Source: Tritrichomonas musculus
Lineage: Eukaryota > Parabasalia > Tritrichomonadida > Tritrichomonadidae
Reading direction: 5' to 3'
Length of the DNA: 64,000 bases
NCBI GenBank assembly: GCA_039105265.1
Contig: JAPFFF010000071.1
Location: 124,001-188,000 of the forward strand
This document shows, piece after piece, positions 39,949-51,800 of the stretch. Position 1 is the first letter of the stretch. Every line of letters starts with the position of its first letter. A program made the translations under genes and the position numbers. The notes under the pieces are model-generated. The model was not told where the DNA came from. It was given only the letters and a program-made list of their open reading frames with translations, and ran no database searches.

Positions 39949-41349
39949 ATGAATATAAACGAACAACTTCAAAATCTAGAACAAAAATGTTCAAAATATT
40001 GGCTTCAGCAAATTGAGCAAGCAAGTAAAACAGAAGACGTAAATGAAATCGAATATGCATCATACTCTCTTTTACGCTTTTTTAGATATTTAGAAGAATC
40101 AGAAATACAAAGAATTTCCGTTGATGAATTTTACCGTCAAATTATACTTTTCATCAAAAAAACAAATAATATTAATGACAATAATATATCTAACAATATC
40201 AAATTTTTTCGATCAGTTTCGCATATAGTGATTTCAGATTTTATTCGAGGATTTGATGAGATAAGTAGAATTTCTTTAGATTTGGTAGAAGGAGCGCAAG
40301 AAAATGATACTTTTCTTTTTGAAAAAGGTGATATAATATGCATCAAATTTGCATGTTTAGCATTTTTTAATAGATTTGATGATGCACTCTCAATTATTCA
40401 AGATATTAATAGTGGGCAAATACATATTCAAGATGATCTAGTTTTTATTGATACTCAAATTCGGCAATCATTAATTTTATCGAAACTTAGTAAGAATCAA
40501 GAATCAATCAAAATTTTAATGAATATCAAAGATCACCAAAATATCAATTTATATCCTTTATTATCTTTAAGAGATATTGATTTTCAAATTGCCTCTTTAT
40601 ACTTTATTGATTATGTTGCACATAATGATAATTCTTTTAAAGTAGGTTTTGATAATTTAATGGTTATTGCATCAATAAATCCTGGAATAGCTTTCTTTCA
40701 AATTGCCTATACTTATGCATTAAAAAATAAATATGATAAAGCGCGTGCATATATATTACAAATAGAAGAAAAATATCGAAACTACAAAATAAATTTGTTT
40801 TTAAGTTTTGTTCTTTATAAATTGAATGAGCTTTCAGAATCTTATGAAATTTTGAAAGATCTTCTCAAATATTCACAATTTTCAGCTCCTATTTATGAAC
40901 TAATCGGACTCATTTTTCTAAAATTTGGAAATTTTAATCAAGCTATTCAATTCCTTCATAATGCTTATATCCTTGAAGAAACAAATAAAACTTATGCGTT
41001 GAATTACGGGCTCTCATTAGAAATTCAGAAAGAAACTTCAGAAATGGCTGAACAATTTTATTATAAAATGATGAGTACCTCATACCTTTGGGAAGTTTAT
41101 GCAAATCGTTCATGTATTCTAAATCTTAACCAAAAGCAAGATAATAAAAAATACTTTTGCAGAATTGTGGAGCCTCAGCTTGAAGAAGTCGTTTTATCTC
41201 CTGCTCAAGATCAGGTTGATCGGTTTCTACAAGCACCACCTTTCTTTCCTTCTCGTTTCTTTTCATCATTAAATGAAGTGGATTGTAAAGATGTGCCAAT
41301 TTCGCCAATTCAAAAACGAATTCCGTTGTTTCCTATAGAAACTTTTTAA
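39949..41349 (+). CDS. TPR-like helical repeat protein
   Basis: A 466-aa protein with an ATG start, not firmly recognised. Residues ~220-390 contain tandem helix pairs in TPR style (AFFQIAYTYALKNKYDKARAY, LSFVLYKLNELSESYEILKD, IYELIGLIFLKFGNFNQAIQ). The N-terminal half is helical with acidic and Asn-rich loops. The last ~70 residues are proline/phenylalanine-rich (QAPPFFPSRFFSS, RIPLFPIETF) and probably extended. There is no catalytic motif, signal peptide or membrane span. TPR proteins act as scaffolds; the overall layout could fit an intraflagellar-transport or cyclosome-type subunit, but nothing specific supports either. Confidence 0.75.
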   Translation: MNINEQLQNLEQKCSKYWLQQIEQASKTEDVNEIEYASYSLLRFFRYLEESEIQRISVDEFYRQIILFIKKTNNINDNNISNNIKFFRSVSHIVISDFIRGFDEISRISLDLVEGAQENDTFLFEKGDIICIKFACLAFFNRFDDALSIIQDINSGQIHIQDDLVFIDTQIRQSLILSKLSKNQESIKILMNIKDHQNINLYPLLSLRDIDFQIASLYFIDYVAHNDNSFKVGFDNLMVIASINPGIAFFQIAYTYALKNKYDKARAYILQIEEKYRNYKINLFLSFVLYKLNELSESYEILKDLLKYSQFSAPIYELIGLIFLKFGNFNQAIQFLHNAYILEETNKTYALNYGLSLEIQKETSEMAEQFYYKMMSTSYLWEVYANRSCILNLNQKQDNKKYFCRIVEPQLEEVVLSPAQDQVDRFLQAPPFFPSRFFSSLNEVDCKDVPISPIQKRIPLFPIETF

Positions 41350-41574
41350 ATGTTCTTTATAAAATGTCTGTTTAATTATTGCTATTATTGGTTTTTACAT
41401 ATTATTATTCAAATGATAATAAGATGGAGTGATTTGCAGATATCAAGATTGTTTATGAATTTGAATTCGTATGAAACAAATAAAAAAAAAATTCAAATGT
41501 TATGGCAGAGATTGAAAGAATGAGAAAATTTTATTATTTGCTAAACGTACTTTTCGTATAATTTTAATTTGCAT

Positions 41575-42666
41575 ATGAACGATATATCTTCTCTCCAAAA
41601 GCAAAATCAACAACTTAGAGATAGATTATCAATTGTAGAAGCAGAATTACAAAATAAAACAAGAAGAATGAATAAAATACAAAATGATGCTAATTCAACT
41701 CATAGGCAATACGAAGAGTTACTTTCCAGAATTATCGAATTACAACAAAGTGAGGAAGAATTTATTGCAATAAAACAAAAATTTCAAACTCTTTATGCTG
41801 AAGATCAACAAAAAGACAAGTTATTAAATGAAAAAGATCAAGAAATCAAAGAGTTAAAAAAGCAAATCGAATCGTCTTCTATTAAGTTTGATGCGCAAGA
41901 TAAGTTAATAGAAGCAAAAAATCAAGAAATTAACGATTTAAGCAGTAATTATGAACTTGCACAAACTAACCTTTCAAATTCTAAGCAAGAGTTAAATGAT
42001 TTACAGAATGAATTGCAAAAAGAAAAAGCGAACAATCAGCTTATGTTAACAAAAATACATAATTATGAGGAAGTAATTCAATTATACAAATCACAAGCAA
42101 GTTCCTTTCAAGCAATAAATGAACAAAATCAATCAGATATGTTGATAAAAGATACATCAATTGAAAATCTTAAAAAAGAAAATGAGAAGCTTCAAATTAA
42201 GAATCAAGATCTTCAAACATTGGTAAAAAATTCAACTTATATATTAACAAACAGCGAACAAGAATTGGATTCATCATCTTTCTTAAAAATATTAAATCAA
42301 AAAATATCAAGACCAAAATGCTCCTCGATATGTACACAATCTGAAGATTCGAATCAAGAAGATTCAATGATGTCGTCATCAAGTTCTTTTATTTTGAATC
42401 AAGAAATGTTCCCATTTATTAAAAATCCATCCCAAAAAAAGAAATTCAATGCAGATATTAAATCTCAATTTAATAAAGAAAAAGAAAGAGTTAAAGAAAG
42501 AGAGCAAAAGAAAAAAGCAGAAGCTGCTCGTAAACTTGGTGAAATTAAGGATCAGTTCCAAACAGATTTGTCACTTGAACAAATAATTCAAATGCATAAC
42601 AAGCTTTGGCAAGAAGAAAATCAACAGCAAACTTTTATTGGAAGAAAGAATCAAAAATGCGTTTAA
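41575..42666 (+). CDS. Coiled-coil protein
   Basis: The first ATG in frame is at 41575 (MNDISSLQKQ), giving 363 aa. Residues ~5-235 are a near-continuous heptad pattern rich in Lys, Glu, Gln and Asn (QLRDRLSIVEAELQNK, LNEKDQEIKELKKQIE). A Ser-rich break lies at ~250-290, and a second charged helix (KEKERVKEREQKKKAEAA) at ~305-325. The family is not recognised. It is probably a structural or cytoskeletal component; compartment unknown. It follows the TPR gene by ~225 bp in the same direction. Confidence 0.75.
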   Translation: MNDISSLQKQNQQLRDRLSIVEAELQNKTRRMNKIQNDANSTHRQYEELLSRIIELQQSEEEFIAIKQKFQTLYAEDQQKDKLLNEKDQEIKELKKQIESSSIKFDAQDKLIEAKNQEINDLSSNYELAQTNLSNSKQELNDLQNELQKEKANNQLMLTKIHNYEEVIQLYKSQASSFQAINEQNQSDMLIKDTSIENLKKENEKLQIKNQDLQTLVKNSTYILTNSEQELDSSSFLKILNQKISRPKCSSICTQSEDSNQEDSMMSSSSSFILNQEMFPFIKNPSQKKKFNADIKSQFNKEKERVKEREQKKKAEAARKLGEIKDQFQTDLSLEQIIQMHNKLWQEENQQQTFIGRKNQKCV

Positions 42667-43022
42667 TCTTTTGTACATGTATTCAATTGATATAAATATA
42701 GGAGAAAATGAAGTTTGAGTGTCTTGAACAGATGAATTTCATTTTTAAAAAAAATTGTTATTAGATATCTGAATTATTAGAAAAAAAAAAAATAATGATA
42801 ATGTTTTTAGTTCGAAATATAATATATAAAATAAAATGATCATTCATAATTTTCTCTTTTTGCTAGTTCTTGTATTTGTAAGTTCACTATACAAATCATT
42901 TTGGATTTTTTTTTTAATAAAAAAAGAATTATTTTGTTCAACTATTGTATAAATTTTAAAGAAAATTCGGATATTTAATAAAAAAAAAACGAAAGAAATA
43001 AAATAATGTGATATATAATAAC
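42667..43022. other. Convergent intergenic, AT-rich
   Basis: Lies between the 3' ends of the coiled-coil gene (plus) and the Kelch gene (minus). A/T-rich with several poly-A/T runs that may serve 3'-end formation; no gene seen. Confidence 0.5.
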
Positions 43023-45101
43023 TTATTGAATGATTTTGTCTCTAAGTTCTTGAATGGATGGATATTCAAAACTAATTATGCTGTGAGGATCACCAGAATT
43101 CTTTTGTCTAACTCGCTCAGTTAGAGATTTAATTTTTTCGCGTAATTGTTCTATAGGTTCTCTCTTCTTTCCAACAAGATCGTTGAGCTCCTTTCTCAAT
43201 TGCTGTTTCATTGCATCCATATTCTGTTCAATTGTTTTAATGTCACTTTCTAGTTTTGCTCTATTATGGTTATAAGCATCGGCTGCGCTTAAAAAGTTCT
43301 TAACTTTTTCTAAGTCTTCGTTTGCTTCATTGAGCCATCTTGTCCACTTTTGAAGTTCTTCTTCGGCTTTGGTAACGTTTTTGAACTTAGTAGTGAGATC
43401 ATTAGATAATCGGGAAACGGTTTCAGCTCGTTTCGATTGGAGTTCGTTCTCTTTCTTTATTTTAAGTTGTATAGCTTGAGTCTGTTGTTTAAGTTTTTGA
43501 TATTCGCGAAGTTGCATCATATAATATATATCTAAAGCTTCTTCACGTGCCTGATTGGAGAGCTGGTTGCTATTTGAAAATGAAATAAAAGTGTTGAAAT
43601 CAGCTGGATCGATTTTCTGCATTGGTACAGTACGTTGTTTTTGTTGGCTTAAATGATTTTTATATAGTTTAATCTCGCTTTCTCTTTCTTCTTTTTCACG
43701 CTCAAGAGAAGCTTTTGTCTGTTGTAATTTAAGAGAGAGTTGAGTGGCGAGTTCTTCAGCGATTGGATTCTTAACTGAATATTTAAGGAAGAGAGGATAT
43801 TGCTTCATAATTTGAGTTGACAATTCTGAAAGTTTTGACCTTGTTTCGCATATCTTATTCTTTAAATCGTTCTGTTTAGCTTCTGAAAAATAATCAACAA
43901 TTTCTTGATAATCTTGTGGTGGCATTTGTGATTGAATATTGGGTCCTGTACACTTTTCAATTTTTGCAGCAAACTTTCTATACTGAGCAGTATCGTTTTT
44001 ATCTCGTTCTTCACGTTGTTCTTTGAAGATTATCTTTTTGGTAATTTCGCTTTGTTTGAACTTAAGTCTTTCGAAAAGTCCATTGAGAGAGGCGAAAGGA
44101 TGTGAAAGTGAAACTTCTTTCAATGAATCTTGTGATATTTCGAGGAGTCCAAGTTGAGAGCTTGCATAAAGAATATTGTGTGAGATAATGATTGCTGTTT
44201 GTTCCCAGCCTTGCTTAGTTGGGGGTTTTCCTAAAAAGTTGAATTTGTCTGTGTTTTCAGTATTATTTGGTTCTATAGAATTATTTTCAGAAGCATTGGA
44301 TGGCGAAGGGCTAACAGTACTTTCTGTTGCTTTCGGTGTATTTGAACTAGAATTTTCGGTTGAAACGTTATGGTATCGCCAAACTTCATTGTAAATTCTG
44401 TCATCTTCCCCAATACCGCCTGCAATGAAGAAGTCATTGTCCCAAGTCCATGCAACTTGAGAGTGTCTGCCAGGAGGAGCTCGTTTTAATTCAACAGGAT
44501 GCCAACTTGGTGAATGTGGGAAGAGAGAATAGTTAAGTTCCCATAAATCGTTTAATGGTACGCCATTATCTTGAATTCCACCAAAGAGCCAAATCGTGTT
44601 ATTCATTGGGATCATTGAATGGCATGTGCGAGGTGAAGGCCAGTCGTTTTGTAATTCAATTTCATGGTGTGTATATGAGCCGTTAATGACATCGATTGTA
44701 AATATTACCATATCAGTGCTGATTTCAAGTCCGTATGTTCCTCCAAAAGCATAAATTAAATCGCCAGCAGCAACTGCGCAATGTCCGCTGCGTCTTTTTA
44801 ATGGATCTTGAGTTGTTGTTAATTTCTTCCAAGCTAGCGTTTTTGTATCGAAAAGCCAAATTTCGGTAGAATCTATTGAAGAACCATCACCCCCAATCAG
44901 CGCAATAATGGATCCTTTTAAAATTGATAAACTAAATTTTTTACGATTAGTTGGGATTTCAGAATTACATGTAATAGGTTTGAAAGGTTCATTAATTCTA
45001 GCTGATGAAACAAGAAGATGTCCATTAGGCGATTCTGCAATTAGGTAATTTATATTTTCTGTTCCATTCGAAATAGTAATAATGGTGGTATTGATTGACA
45101 T
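43023..45101 (-). CDS. Kelch-repeat protein with long C-terminal coiled coil
   Basis: A 692-aa protein with an ATG start. Residues ~45-260 hold four to five Kelch blades (IIALIGGDG, LIYAFGGTYG, TIWLFGGIQDNG, NDFFIAGGIGEDD, with following W-x-x-L segments such as AWKKLTTT and SWHPVEL), forming a beta-propeller for protein binding. Residues ~260-295 are a Ser/Asn/Thr-rich linker, and ~345-690 are long charged coiled coils (KLQQTKASLEREKEERESEI, LNDLVGKKREPIEQL). This Kelch-plus-coil layout is common in protist scaffolds linked to the cytoskeleton or polarity (inference). No membrane segment. Confidence 0.88.
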   Translation of the reverse strand: MSINTTIITISNGTENINYLIAESPNGHLLVSSARINEPFKPITCNSEIPTNRKKFSLSILKGSIIALIGGDGSSIDSTEIWLFDTKTLAWKKLTTTQDPLKRRSGHCAVAAGDLIYAFGGTYGLEISTDMVIFTIDVINGSYTHHEIELQNDWPSPRTCHSMIPMNNTIWLFGGIQDNGVPLNDLWELNYSLFPHSPSWHPVELKRAPPGRHSQVAWTWDNDFFIAGGIGEDDRIYNEVWRYHNVSTENSSSNTPKATESTVSPSPSNASENNSIEPNNTENTDKFNFLGKPPTKQGWEQTAIIISHNILYASSQLGLLEISQDSLKEVSLSHPFASLNGLFERLKFKQSEITKKIIFKEQREERDKNDTAQYRKFAAKIEKCTGPNIQSQMPPQDYQEIVDYFSEAKQNDLKNKICETRSKLSELSTQIMKQYPLFLKYSVKNPIAEELATQLSLKLQQTKASLEREKEERESEIKLYKNHLSQQKQRTVPMQKIDPADFNTFISFSNSNQLSNQAREEALDIYYMMQLREYQKLKQQTQAIQLKIKKENELQSKRAETVSRLSNDLTTKFKNVTKAEEELQKWTRWLNEANEDLEKVKNFLSAADAYNHNRAKLESDIKTIEQNMDAMKQQLRKELNDLVGKKREPIEQLREKIKSLTERVRQKNSGDPHSIISFEYPSIQELRDKIIQ

Positions 45102-45370
45102 TGAAAGATTGAAGAATTTTTTTTTTTATATTTATTATTTCAATTCATATCGTTCATGAAATGTATCTTTTCAATTGAAAAAAATTTTTGATATTTTGAA
45201 CATATATTATAATGAATTACCAAGTAGTATCACATAATTCTGTTCTCAGTATAAATCTTAAAAAAAAGTTATAAAAAATGAAATATATAATAATTAAATA
45301 TGTTTATAAATCATAATATTGTAAAGTTTTTAATGAATTTATGTTTTAACGTTTGTATTGTTTGCTTATT

Positions 45371-45691
45371 TTAAACAGAATTTTCTTTTAATTTGTTATA
45401 AACGTCTTCTAAAGTCATTTCCTTGCTAATAGAAAATATTTTACTTCTGCTTGTTCCTCCTACTTCAAAAGTAATCATGCTTTTAGGAATTCCTAAAGCG
45501 TCAGATAGAAATTCGATTAAAGAGGCGTTAGCTTTATTATTTTGAGCTTGAGCGTGAATTGCGATTGTAATATCATCATCATCAATACTAACAACACCCT
45601 CTTTTTTGCTGCCAGGTTTTGCATGAATAGATAAAAATATTTTTTCTCCTCTTTTTGATATACTTTTTGGAATCTCCATTATTATTGACAT
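45371..45691 (-). CDS. DUF167 (YggU/UPF0235) family protein
   Basis: The ATG at 45691 gives 106 aa (MSIIMEIPKS). It matches the family core: LSIHAKPGSKKEGV, then ITIAIHAQAQNNKANASLIEFLS and the 3' part VGGTSRSKIFSI. This is the usual length for this widespread single-domain family of unknown biochemical function (human C15orf40, bacterial YggU). It sits between the Kelch gene and the Furry-family gene, all on the minus strand. Confidence 0.88.
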   Translation of the reverse strand: MSIIMEIPKSISKRGEKIFLSIHAKPGSKKEGVVSIDDDDITIAIHAQAQNNKANASLIEFLSDALGIPKSMITFEVGGTSRSKIFSISKEMTLEDVYNKLKENSV

Positions 45692-45801
45692 GTTATATGA
45701 AAATAAATCTATAAGCAAAATTTTGTTTATGTTTTTTTTATTAAAAAACTCGTAATAATATATTATTCTATATACATATATATAACAAAAATAAAAATAT
45801 A

Positions 45802-48800
45802 TTAAGTTATTATAACAGCTGCACTTGATCTTCTTCGAACTAATCCATCTTTGAAAAACTCCTTTGCTGACAAATTATTAGAGAAAACAGGTCTTCTTGA
45901 TCTTTCTATTTCCTCCTCAAGTATATTTCTATCAACGATCAATGAAGATTTCTCGTCTTGATTAGTATGATCATTATTCTGATTAATTGAAGGCAAAGTG
46001 AGCATTAATTTCTTTGGATGTCTCATTGGTGATAAATTTGTCATCAAAGACTCGCCATCAGCTCCATTACCTTTACTAATTCCGAAAGTTGGAAATTGAA
46101 TCAAGCTACCATACACAGTTGCGAAATTAGGCTCACAAATAACTGTTTGTCTTTCATTATTATCGTCACTATCGCTATCGGTATCACTTTTTGTGTTACT
46201 TTTTCTCTTAGTTCTGCCTCCGTGAGAGTGTCTTCTCAATTGTGGCTGATTCTGAGAAATTGAATTGAAAACGATCGACGTAGAATTTGGAATAGTCGAC
46301 ATAACAGAGTCGACTTTTTCGTCATTCATACTGCTCGATGACTGGCTCAATAAATGAGCATTACTAGAGTTATTTTTAAGAGTCACCTTCTTCATCCTCG
46401 TCTTCACTTTCCGCATCCCTTCGATCATCTCTTTCTGGGCTGCAAACGGGAGTATACGGGGCATTTTTGAGGAAGGACTTCTAGGCGAATGACTGCCATG
46501 AAGCTTTGACACTTTTTTATGGGAACTTTTTGAATGCTCATTTGTTTCCTCGTTTTCAATGTCTTCTGATCGTTCCTCTTCTTCTTCGGTCAGGTAGAGG
46601 AAGTTCAAGACGGACTTGTACGAGTGGCAGTCGGTCAGCCTCGACGAGAATCCCTTTGACACCTTCATGGGAGATTGCGAAGAACCTCCTGTTGTCTCTG
46701 GATCATTCAAATATGAGCCGGAGTGACTCAATTTGTAAAAACCGTTATCATTTTCAGAGTCGCCGATAGAGCTTCCTTGCGAATTGAGCGTCGACGAGCT
46801 CGTCGAGTTGCTGAGCGTCATCAGCGGTGATGGCGGCGGTGAAGTGGACGATATTCCACTTGTTGTATCAAACGTTCCACTTTTCATTTTGGTCAAAACG
46901 AGCTGAATTGACCTGTTAACGTCACTCATTGACCTCGTCCATACAAACGAGTCTATCGTCTCATTCGAAGCAACTTGCGGCTGTCGCGCGCTCACTTCTC
47001 TTACAAAAGTGAACGCCGAAGGGCAGCTGCTTAGCGACCTGAGGGCCAGATGGTAGAGGTGCGTCAGTGGGTTGCTGTTGTTCTCGTCCGTTACCTTGTT
47101 CACAATGGTCGCGGAGATCTCGAAAATGCTGTCCAAGACAGGGCGCGATGACGTCTCGGCCATGACTGCGTAGTGGACGAGTGCGTTGCACATGCCGTTG
47201 ACGCTAACCGTCCTTATCAAGTGGTCGATAGAGGGGAGGTGTGGGAACAAGTTTTTGTGAGCTTTTTTGATCGGCAAAACGATCATTTTAACGTCTTCGT
47301 TGTCAATTTTTTCAACACATTTGTCAATCAATTCTTGGACGCTCCTGTCTACTTCAATCATGGGTATCAGGGGACGAACCAGAGTGATGATGTTCTGGCA
47401 CACAAGAAGAAGTATTTCGGGCTGCCGGAAGGCTTGTATGAAAAAGTGGATGGCGCCAATTAATTCAAGATGTGGCAAAATTTGACTGTCCAAGAATGAG
47501 GAAATATAATTGTAGATTAGAATGTCATTTCCATCCAAATGTTTGCTGAAGAAGATAAAAGACTCGTCAATCAGCAAGGAAAGATCATTTCGAAGTGTGA
47601 CCAAATAAGCATTGAAATTTGTATGAGAATGGATTGGAGAAACAGAATTGCTATTAATTGCTTCATCTTCGTGATTCTTCTTAATTTGGGTGTTTTTTTC
47701 TTGTTCGTTTGAGTATTTTTCGATATGATAAGAAACAGTCTTAATCACTTGGAAATGGAATGTCGAATGATCATAAGGCTTGTTAATTGCATTGTAGATC
47801 AAGAAAGACAAAGAAGCAAGATGTGTATCGTCGCATGCAAAAAGCCACTTCAAGCATTCATTTCCCCACCCTTCAATTGAAAATTTTTCATACAAAGGAG
47901 AATTGAATGCAATAACGATCTGGCCAACGATAGATCTTAACGCTTCACTAGAAATTTCACCTTCAGGACAATCCACGCCCACTTTTCTACAAATCACTCT
48001 AAAAGGCGCATCCAGTCCTCTCTCCCTGAAGATCAAAACGAACTGCAAAATTGTTGGCAATTTTGGCAGAATATTCTCGAAATTATTTTGAAAGACGTGG
48101 CAGAGAAAATTGGACCCCCATCCCGAAGATGACAAGTTGAAATCCTCGTTCAAACATTTCGTGCAATGAAAGAAGTAAGCAAAAGAGCAACGCTCATCAA
48201 TCAAAGGCAAAACGTTGTCAGGAAAGAACTCCAACAATTTTTTGAAGATTCCTTGCATTGAGCTAGAATTGACCATATTGGCCAAATAAACCGTAATTAT
48301 ATCACGATGATCCGGGGCCTTAGCGAGATCTTCCCATAAAGAAAAGAAAAGCTTGCCACGATCTTCGTCAATGATCTCAGTTACATGAGCAAGTGCTGTC
48401 AAAAACTGGTACGGTGTAAAGTAGTTAAATTGAGGGGGAACGATCACTTGCACACAAGTATGTCTCTTAGGCAAGAGACGAATTACAGCAGTCCAAACAC
48501 GAGCAGCATTAATAACGTCTTTAAAAGGAACTGACATGAAATTGTACTCTTCAATCACAGTGAAAAGTGCTTTGAAAACAGCTTCAGCAGCGTAAGTGAA
48601 AATTTGAGGAACTAGAAGAAGATGTGCAGCATTGTGAATATCATTTTTAACAAGTTGAATTCCATAATTTGAGTAATTTAAATTATGAGAATTATCGGTT
48701 GATATGTTAGCTAAATTACTCAAATTATTAAGAATGCCATCAACTATGTCATTCATGATGTTTTGGCTACTTTTTTCCGCCTTGGGAAGAATGATCAAAT

Positions 48801-51800
48801 CATGATCAACAGCAATATCTAAGAAAAGATCAATTAGCTCATGTGCACGTGTATGATCACGCTGACCAAATATCATTGCTAATAGTAGCAATTCCCCACT
48901 TCTTGATACAAGAGAATTGCCATGTTCTGGCTTTATATTATTAACAATTGCATCAAAAAAGGCTTCCGAAATTGAGGTTGGTTGTGTATAGCATGCTTTA
49001 ATATAATCATCAATGATTATGTCAAAATGAAAGTTAATTATATTGGTTAATATTGGTAAACCACTTAATTCAATGCCTCCCAAAAATCGAACTGATAAAT
49101 CATCAAACAATGGAGTATGTGTAAACATTGGCCCAACTTTACATAACGTTATTAGTGCTAGCTTAGCATACTCTCTTAAATTGCATAATAAAACAGAAGA
49201 ATCATATTTATTAATAATGTTTTTCCACCAATTATTAATCTTAAAATTTTCATTGGAATTTTCAAATGAATTCAATGAGTTGTTTGAATGACTATGACTT
49301 GGCGATTTATAAAGTAGATTGATCTCATTGTCACTTATGTTATAGGCTGCAATTGCCCAATTAACAAGAAATCGAAAAACTACTTCTCGTGTCGTTATTG
49401 GCCAACTATCATCCTTCAAAACTTTCGAACAACGAAATGTCGTATAAATGATATTGCAATAATCAAAGGCAAGCAAAACATTACTCAATAAAGACTTGAT
49501 TTGATTCTTGGTCCATTCCATTATGCGAGGCGTGTTCAATTGATTCTCAAGCAAATAAGTATTAATTGTATTAATGAAAGATGTTATACGATGAAAATTA
49601 TGATGAATGAAATAGTTATCAATTTCAGGCAATCTCAGAATTAAACTCAAAGTTTGTGTAGCTCTTGGTAACTTTTTCTGTGGTACATTTGAAAGGACAT
49701 CTATCAAAGGGCCTAAAATTGAAAAATGAAGATGTGCTATAATATGAAAACCAATTTCTGAATATGAATCTTCATAATCATCAGATAAAAGTTTCGCTAT
49801 AAAAGCACAAACAGTTGGTCTTTCATCAGATATTTCATTAAGATTGTATGGCTCATACTGTTGATCAACTAGCAATGATTTACTTTTATAACGATCGCAG
49901 TTAATAATAGCTCTTGGATAAAACATAGATGAGAGCATGATAATTAATGCTGTCATGTCTCCTTCTCGTATCGATCTATAATCAAAGATTACAGGTGTGA
50001 AAGAAGGAGAAATGATTTTAATATGTTTAAAAAACGGTTGGTAATTAACTTCAATTAAAACATTCATCATCGATGTTACATAAAAAATCCAAACATCATA
50101 ATAATGACTTAAAATTGCTGTTTCAAAAGGAATTCGTGTTGTCGAAGTTGATTTCATCGAATTCATCGTATTTTGATTCGACAACTTGTCATCATAATTA
50201 ACAAGTTCACTTTGTAAAAAAATATGATCTTTTGCATCTTTTTCAATTCTTTTGAAGTTCTTCTTCAAATACGATAAAAGACCACGACAACAAAAGATCT
50301 CATTGACAATGTTTAAAACAGCATAGCCAAGATGTCTTATCGCCGGATGCTCGAATGATAACACTAAAAAGGCCATCACTTCGATATCGAGAAGTAGCTT
50401 CTTGCTGATTGAACAATCAATGCTCAATTCTTCTCTCTCGTTGCTTGAATCAGTAGACAAGCTATCGTCGTAACTAACACGAAGAGACGAAAGAGACGAC
50501 TCAATAATAGAAAGACACGTGTAAACAGACTCATAATCCTCATTCGTTGTTATTGTGACGATCAACATTTGAAAGAAGCTCTCACAATTTGATTGAAAAG
50601 GTATCACATTCTTACAAATGTCATACGACGTAGTCGATACAATAGAATCATTGTAATAACTACAACCTATGAATATGTCCATCATCGTCGTGTTGTTGAA
50701 GTCATTGTCATCAAGAACAAACTTCAAAGTTGGAAACAAAGAGTCAATCAATGAATACTTATTTTTAGGAAACTTTGCAAATTTAAAATGTACCCGTTTT
50801 GGATTAAAGTTGCTCGAGATCTTCCATTCTTCCAAGATGGATGCAACTTTTTGATCAGCCTCTGAAAGAATTGAATCAATCATCAAATCTTTGTCATGAA
50901 AACAAATTGTGTTACAACCGCCAAATTCGTTATCTTTCTCATTTTCAGTGTCACTTTTGGCATTCATATTTGAAGCACATAATCTTAACGTACTTAGAAC
51001 TTTTTGATGAAGACTTTTGTTGAACTTTTTCAATTGGTCTTCATAATTGTTGGGAGCTTTGAAAATGTGGTCCCAAAAATCTTGCGAATTCACTTTCGGA
51101 ACGATCTTTAAAAATGTCGAAAATCGAGGATCATCGCTATTTAGCTCAACAAACTGTGGAGCTACAAAATTTGTAAAGTATGCAAAATCTAATGAGGCAA
51201 GATGAAGTAGAATCCGCTTCACTATTTTCGGATACATGTAAAAAGGACTTTTTACAAAGTAATTGGACATGAATATGTTGGTAAAAGAACGAGGATCATC
51301 TTGTGCTATGTCACAGGCTGAATTTAATCGTAAATACGTGTACTTATCGGCTCGAGGATTCAATCCCCATTCCCAATTCTCCCAGAAAATGTCCGTATTT
51401 CGGCCAATAATCATCATTGAGAAGCATCTCAAGGAGGTTTCAAGCTTTTTGATATCTGTACAGGAGCCAATTACTTGTTTTTGTAAAAATTTAGATCGAT
51501 TACGTTTCGAAGGTAGTCTTAGAAAAAGTGAACATGATAAAATAACTGATCCGGGCCATAAATGTTTCATATTCTTGTCCTTACGTAATGGGCGGACTGT
51601 TTGATATAATTTGGTGAATATTTCTTCATTAAAAGGATATGTAACAATCATCTTGGAAACAGCTTCTAGACCCGCATTTGTGATCGTTTTCTTACGGATA
51701 TGGGTCCTAACAGCTTGGATGATTGAATCAAAAAATATACTGCCAAAGGTGGTGTTGATATCAAATCTTACGTACTGCATTAAAACTAGAGCATTTGTTA

